From positions 1-24,680 of the IMG/VR virus record IMGVR_UViG_3300033388_002028: a DNA stretch of 24,680 nucleotides, one strand, 5' to 3'. The DNA comes from a virus. The translations under genes and the position numbers were made by a program. Every line of letters starts with the position of its first letter. Position 1 is the first letter of the stretch. The notes under the pieces are model-generated. The model saw only the letters and a list, made by a program, of their open reading frames with translations, was not told where the DNA came from and searched no databases. This document shows, piece after piece, positions 23,258 through 24,680 of this stretch.

Positions 23258-23313
23258 ACATAACCCAACCTAAAAACAATCGTACCGACTGTGTTTAGCT
23301 CTCAACGTTATAG
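23258..23313 (-). repeat. attC-like recombination site A
   Basis: A 56-bp element. On the minus strand it reads R'' CTATAAC, L'' AGCTAAACACAG, a short central loop, L' TTGTTTTTAGGTT and R' GTTATGT. R'' pairs with R', and L'' with L', with a few mismatches, as in integron attC sites of about 57-60 bp. The stop codon of the upstream gene lies within R'', a common cassette feature. Confidence 0.75.
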
Positions 23314-23550
23314 ACAATTCCTAAAATAATCAGCACCTTCTTTAAATGCTTCATCGTAAGTTTTCTTAAATCTTGAATCACTCCAATCTTGCTGTGATTC
23401 ATCACAAGCTACTTGCGCTATATGCTCTTTACTTGGCAATAAAGAATCTAATGATCCATCCAGAAAGCCCATTAGGTAGTTAATATCTTGTATATTATCT
23501 AAATTCTCATTAGCAATCAAATACGCTAAATCTTTTGAAATTTTTCTCAT
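23308..23550 (-). CDS. Cassette gene, 80-aa protein of unknown function
   Basis: An 80-aa acidic soluble protein starting MRKISKDLAYLIANENLDNI, with GGAG 6 bases before this ATG. A longer frame starts inside the preceding attC-like site and is rejected. The central LMGFLDGSLDSLLPSKEHIA and the end FKEGADYFRNCL suggest an all-helical fold. It fills cassette 23264-23579 alone. The stop TAA overlaps the R'' box of its own attC-like site. No family is recognised. Confidence 0.7.
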   Translation of the reverse strand: MRKISKDLAYLIANENLDNIQDINYLMGFLDGSLDSLLPSKEHIAQVACDESQQDWSDSRFKKTYDEAFKEGADYFRNCL

Positions 23551-23573
23551 TATTTTCTCCATCGTTAAACTGT

Positions 23574-23630
23574 CTATAACCGAACCTAAAAACAATGCTC
23601 CGCACTGTTCCTAGCTCCTTTCCGTTATGG
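23574..23630 (-). repeat. attC-like recombination site B
   Basis: A 57-bp element. The minus strand reads R'' CCATAAC, L'' AGCTAGGAACAG, loop, L' TTGTTTTTAGGTT (identical to site A) and R' GTTATAG. The outer boxes differ from those of sites A and C, while the inner L' is conserved. Confidence 0.75.
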
Positions 23631-23635
23631 TGAAT

Positions 23636-23842
23636 TTACACCTCTTCCAATAACTCATTACAATCTACACAAACATTAAACCTAATATCTTTGTGTTCTG
23701 TCGTTTCATGCTCACATTCGTTAACATCTTTCGTAGCAAATAACTTTGTAATTTCGGCACTTTTTACCGTCAAATCACATTCAGTATTGTCTACACCAGA
23801 ATTATAAACATCAAACAGTAAATCAATAATTTTTTCTTCCAT
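23636..23842 (-). CDS. Cassette gene, 68-aa zinc-ribbon-like protein
   Basis: An acidic 68-aa protein. The N-terminal half is helical (MEEKIIDLLFDVYNSG). The C-terminal part has CEHETTEHKDIRFNVCVDCN (Cys and His at about 43-45, CxxC at about 58-61), a common small zinc-ribbon form. GAGGTTG lies before the ATG. It is the only gene in cassette 23580-23878, and its stop lies 6 bases before the attC-like site. Likely a binding protein of unknown partner. Confidence 0.7.
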   Translation of the reverse strand: MEEKIIDLLFDVYNSGVDNTECDLTVKSAEITKLFATKDVNECEHETTEHKDIRFNVCVDCNELLEEV

Positions 23843-23872
23843 TTTACAACCTCTATTTTTTAAACAAACTCA

Positions 23873-23928
23873 CCATAACAAAACCTAAAAGCAATACTAC
23901 GTACTGCGTTTAGCTCCGACCGTTATGT
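23873..23928 (-). repeat. attC-like recombination site C
   Basis: A 56-bp element. The minus strand reads R'' ACATAAC, L'' AGCTAAACGCAG, a loop, L' TTGCTTTTAGGTT and R' GTTATGG. It shows one covarying difference (GC in both L boxes) compared with site A, supporting a folded structure. Confidence 0.75.
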
Positions 23929-23937
23929 GTAATACTA

Positions 23938-24084
23938 CTACATTAATTCAGCAAGCCTACATTTTGGACATTTGTTTTTTGATTTGTTATCAGGTTTGTC
24001 CCTCAATGTAGGGACAATTGTAACACATCCACAAGCGTGTTTAATATTAGTATTATACTCTTTTCTAACTTTATTTTTTAACAT
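23938..24084 (-). CDS. Cassette gene, 48-aa zinc-binding-like protein
   Basis: A short basic ORF starting MLKNKVRKEYNTNIKHACGC and ending NKCPKCRLAELM. Cys pairs CGC (18/20) and CPKC (39/42) suggest a zinc ribbon. GGAG lies 7 bases before the ATG. It is the only gene in cassette 23879-24126, and its stop is about 10 bases before attC-like site C. No function is recognised. Confidence 0.65.
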   Translation of the reverse strand: MLKNKVRKEYNTNIKHACGCVTIVPTLRDKPDNKSKNKCPKCRLAELM

Positions 24085-24120
24085 AATTTTCTCCAATTAA
24101 ATTTAAAATATCCGTACTAC

Positions 24121-24142
24121 ACGTAACAAGACCTAAGCGCAA
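24121..24142 (-). repeat. attC-like half site D
   Basis: The minus strand reads TTGCGCTTAGGTCTTGTTACGT, aligning well with the L'-R' half of site C. The R''-L'' half is not recognisable; a 30-bp repeat with an inverted core occupies that place. GTTACGTGTA matches the complement of the R'' region of the next cassette's own end (TACACATAAC) with one mismatch. Confidence 0.5.
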
Positions 24143-24172
24143 CACTCCTTACACCTGTATAGGTGGGGTTAA
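24143..24172 (-). repeat. 30-bp repeat with inverted core, copy 1
   Basis: 27 of 30 bases match copy 2 at 24569-24598. The core CACCTATACAGGTG is a near-perfect inverted repeat, followed by an AAGGAG ribosome-site-like sequence. Here it encodes the last codons (LTPPIQV, stop) of the 68-aa gene. Confidence 0.7.
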
Positions 24173-24355
24173 ATTCTTAATTCCGCACGAGGGGCAGAAC
24201 TTAAATCTTTCTACATGACCAGGATAAGGCAGAGCTTTCCTGGATGTGTTAAATTCCACTATACGATCCGAAAGATCACATAGTGCATCTAACCATTCAT
24301 CCATTGTTTTATTTACGGCTCTTATCTGGCCTACAATGTGATTACATTCACTCAC
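24149..24355 (-). CDS. 68-aa zinc-ribbon-like protein
   Basis: A 68-aa protein starting at GTG with AAAGGGG 6 bases upstream. It begins MSECNHIVGQIRAVNKTMDE. A Cys/His pair near the N-terminus (about 4 and 6) and FCPSCG near 53-58 suggest one zinc site joined by a helical hairpin. Its last seven residues are encoded by the 30-bp repeat, so the C-terminus may have been added or altered by the repeat's arrival. It lies just upstream of attC-like half site D. Confidence 0.65.
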   Translation of the reverse strand: MSECNHIVGQIRAVNKTMDEWLDALCDLSDRIVEFNTSRKALPYPGHVERFKFCPSCGIKNLTPPIQV

Positions 24356-24382
24356 GCTACACCCCTTTACCTTACACCTAAA

Positions 24383-24565
24383 TTAATCAACTACTTTTTC
24401 GTAAAAAATGGGTGAAACATATTTATCCTCGTCTTTTGTTTTTATCAAATTGCCTCGTTTGCTTAAAGCTATAAATTTATTATCTTTGTTTTCTGGGGAT
24501 ACAATTTTCCGTCCCTGTGCGTTGTATTGCAACAAATCACCAATTTCTATATCCTTAGTCAGCAC
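24383..24565 (-). CDS. 60-aa protein, unknown function
   Basis: A 60-aa ORF best started at GTG (24565), reading MLTKDIEIGDLLQYNAQGRK, because AAGGAG lies 5 bases upstream. A GTG five codons earlier sits within the inverted core of the 30-bp repeat. The sequence has the look of a small beta barrel (DLLQYN..GRKIVSPENKDN, then LSKRGNLIKTKDEDKYVSP). No family is recognised. The inverted repeat just before its ribosome site could regulate it. Confidence 0.6.
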   Translation of the reverse strand: MLTKDIEIGDLLQYNAQGRKIVSPENKDNKFIALSKRGNLIKTKDEDKYVSPIFYEKVVD

Positions 24566-24568
24566 GTC

Positions 24569-24598
24569 CACTCCTTGCACCTATACAGGTGGGGTTAA
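24569..24598 (-). repeat. 30-bp repeat with inverted core, copy 2
   Basis: Core CACCTGTATAGGTG lies between the end of the partial gene at the right edge and the ribosome site of the 60-aa gene. Two of the three differences from copy 1 are at facing positions of the core. Confidence 0.7.
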
Positions 24599-24680
24599 TT
24601 AAAATAATTCTGTAATTCTTTCACAAAGGTTTTCAATTTCTTGATCGTTCATTTTACAATCAATCTCTTCTAAAACCCTT
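24599..24680 (-). CDS. Partial gene at the right edge, unknown product
   Basis: The C-terminal 26 residues of a frame entering from the right edge are visible: RVLEEIDCKMNDQEIENLCE followed by RITELF and TAA. An internal ATG would give a 17-aa peptide, so a longer gene starting outside the window is more likely. The stop lies one base before the 30-bp repeat. Confidence 0.45.
   Translation of the reverse strand, partial: RVLEEIDCKMNDQEIENLCERITELF

Noticed and set aside
23551-23595. Longer start (MFLGSVIDSL...) for the 80-aa cassette gene
   Set aside because: This extension lies inside attC-like site B and has no ribosome site, while the ATG at 23550 has GGAG at good spacing.
22872-24142. 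CRISPR array
   Set aside because: The repeats are about 57 bp, imperfect, spaced by 250-320 bp containing genes, and vary at their outer boxes in a cassette-specific way.
24121-24172. Treating site D as a complete attC
   Set aside because: Only the L'-R' half is recognisable; the other half is occupied by the 30-bp repeat.

Overview
The window looks like part of a tailed-phage genome or prophage (class Caudoviricetes, contractile-tail or myovirus morphology) from an AT-rich bacterium. Every protein-coding gene I accept is on the minus strand, so the genome reads right to left here. No host can be named from the sequence. Shine-Dalgarno sites are GGAG/AGGAGG-like, and one protein has a Sec signal peptide.

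Region 1 (24680 to about 20480, read leftward) is an accessory region of very small genes. Its right part (about 24130 to 22870) is laid out like a miniature integron gene-cassette array. Small ORFs, several with zinc-ribbon cysteine pairs, are each followed by a 56-57 bp element with attC-like R''-L''-spacer-L'-R' architecture. The decisive detail is that the R'' box at the end of each cassette is complementary to the first bases of that same cassette, as expected when units move by recombination at G^TT. No integrase is visible in the window. Further left are small unknown genes (108, 46, 54, 94 and 75 aa) and a secreted 111-aa protein in its own terminated unit.

Region 2 (20100-20560) separates accessory and structural genes. 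It holds a plus-strand tRNA with a CAT anticodon, a plus-strand terminator, a 48-aa ORF, and a very compact divergent promoter. That promoter appears to drive the terminase operon leftward and the tRNA rightward. A second divergent promoter of similar design lies at 22390-22440, facing a possible plus-strand small RNA.

Region 3 (20098 to 1) is the late morphogenesis operon in classical order: small and large terminase, DUF1073-type portal, Mu F-like minor head protein, a tail-completion-like protein, DUF2213 protease/scaffold, cement protein, DUF2184 major capsid protein, a strong terminator, neck proteins (DUF4054, head closure, LIC_12616-type), DUF3383 sheath, DUF3277 tube, tail assembly chaperones joined by a probable -1 frameshift (C CCT TTT), tape measure, Dit-like protein, baseplate plug, hub, Gp138-type spike, gp25-like wedge, gpJ, DUF2612, then fibre or receptor-region proteins. 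This family set is the one seen in simple contractile phages such as Pam3 or E217. Most genes overlap by 1-11 bases or are separated by only a few, implying translational coupling.
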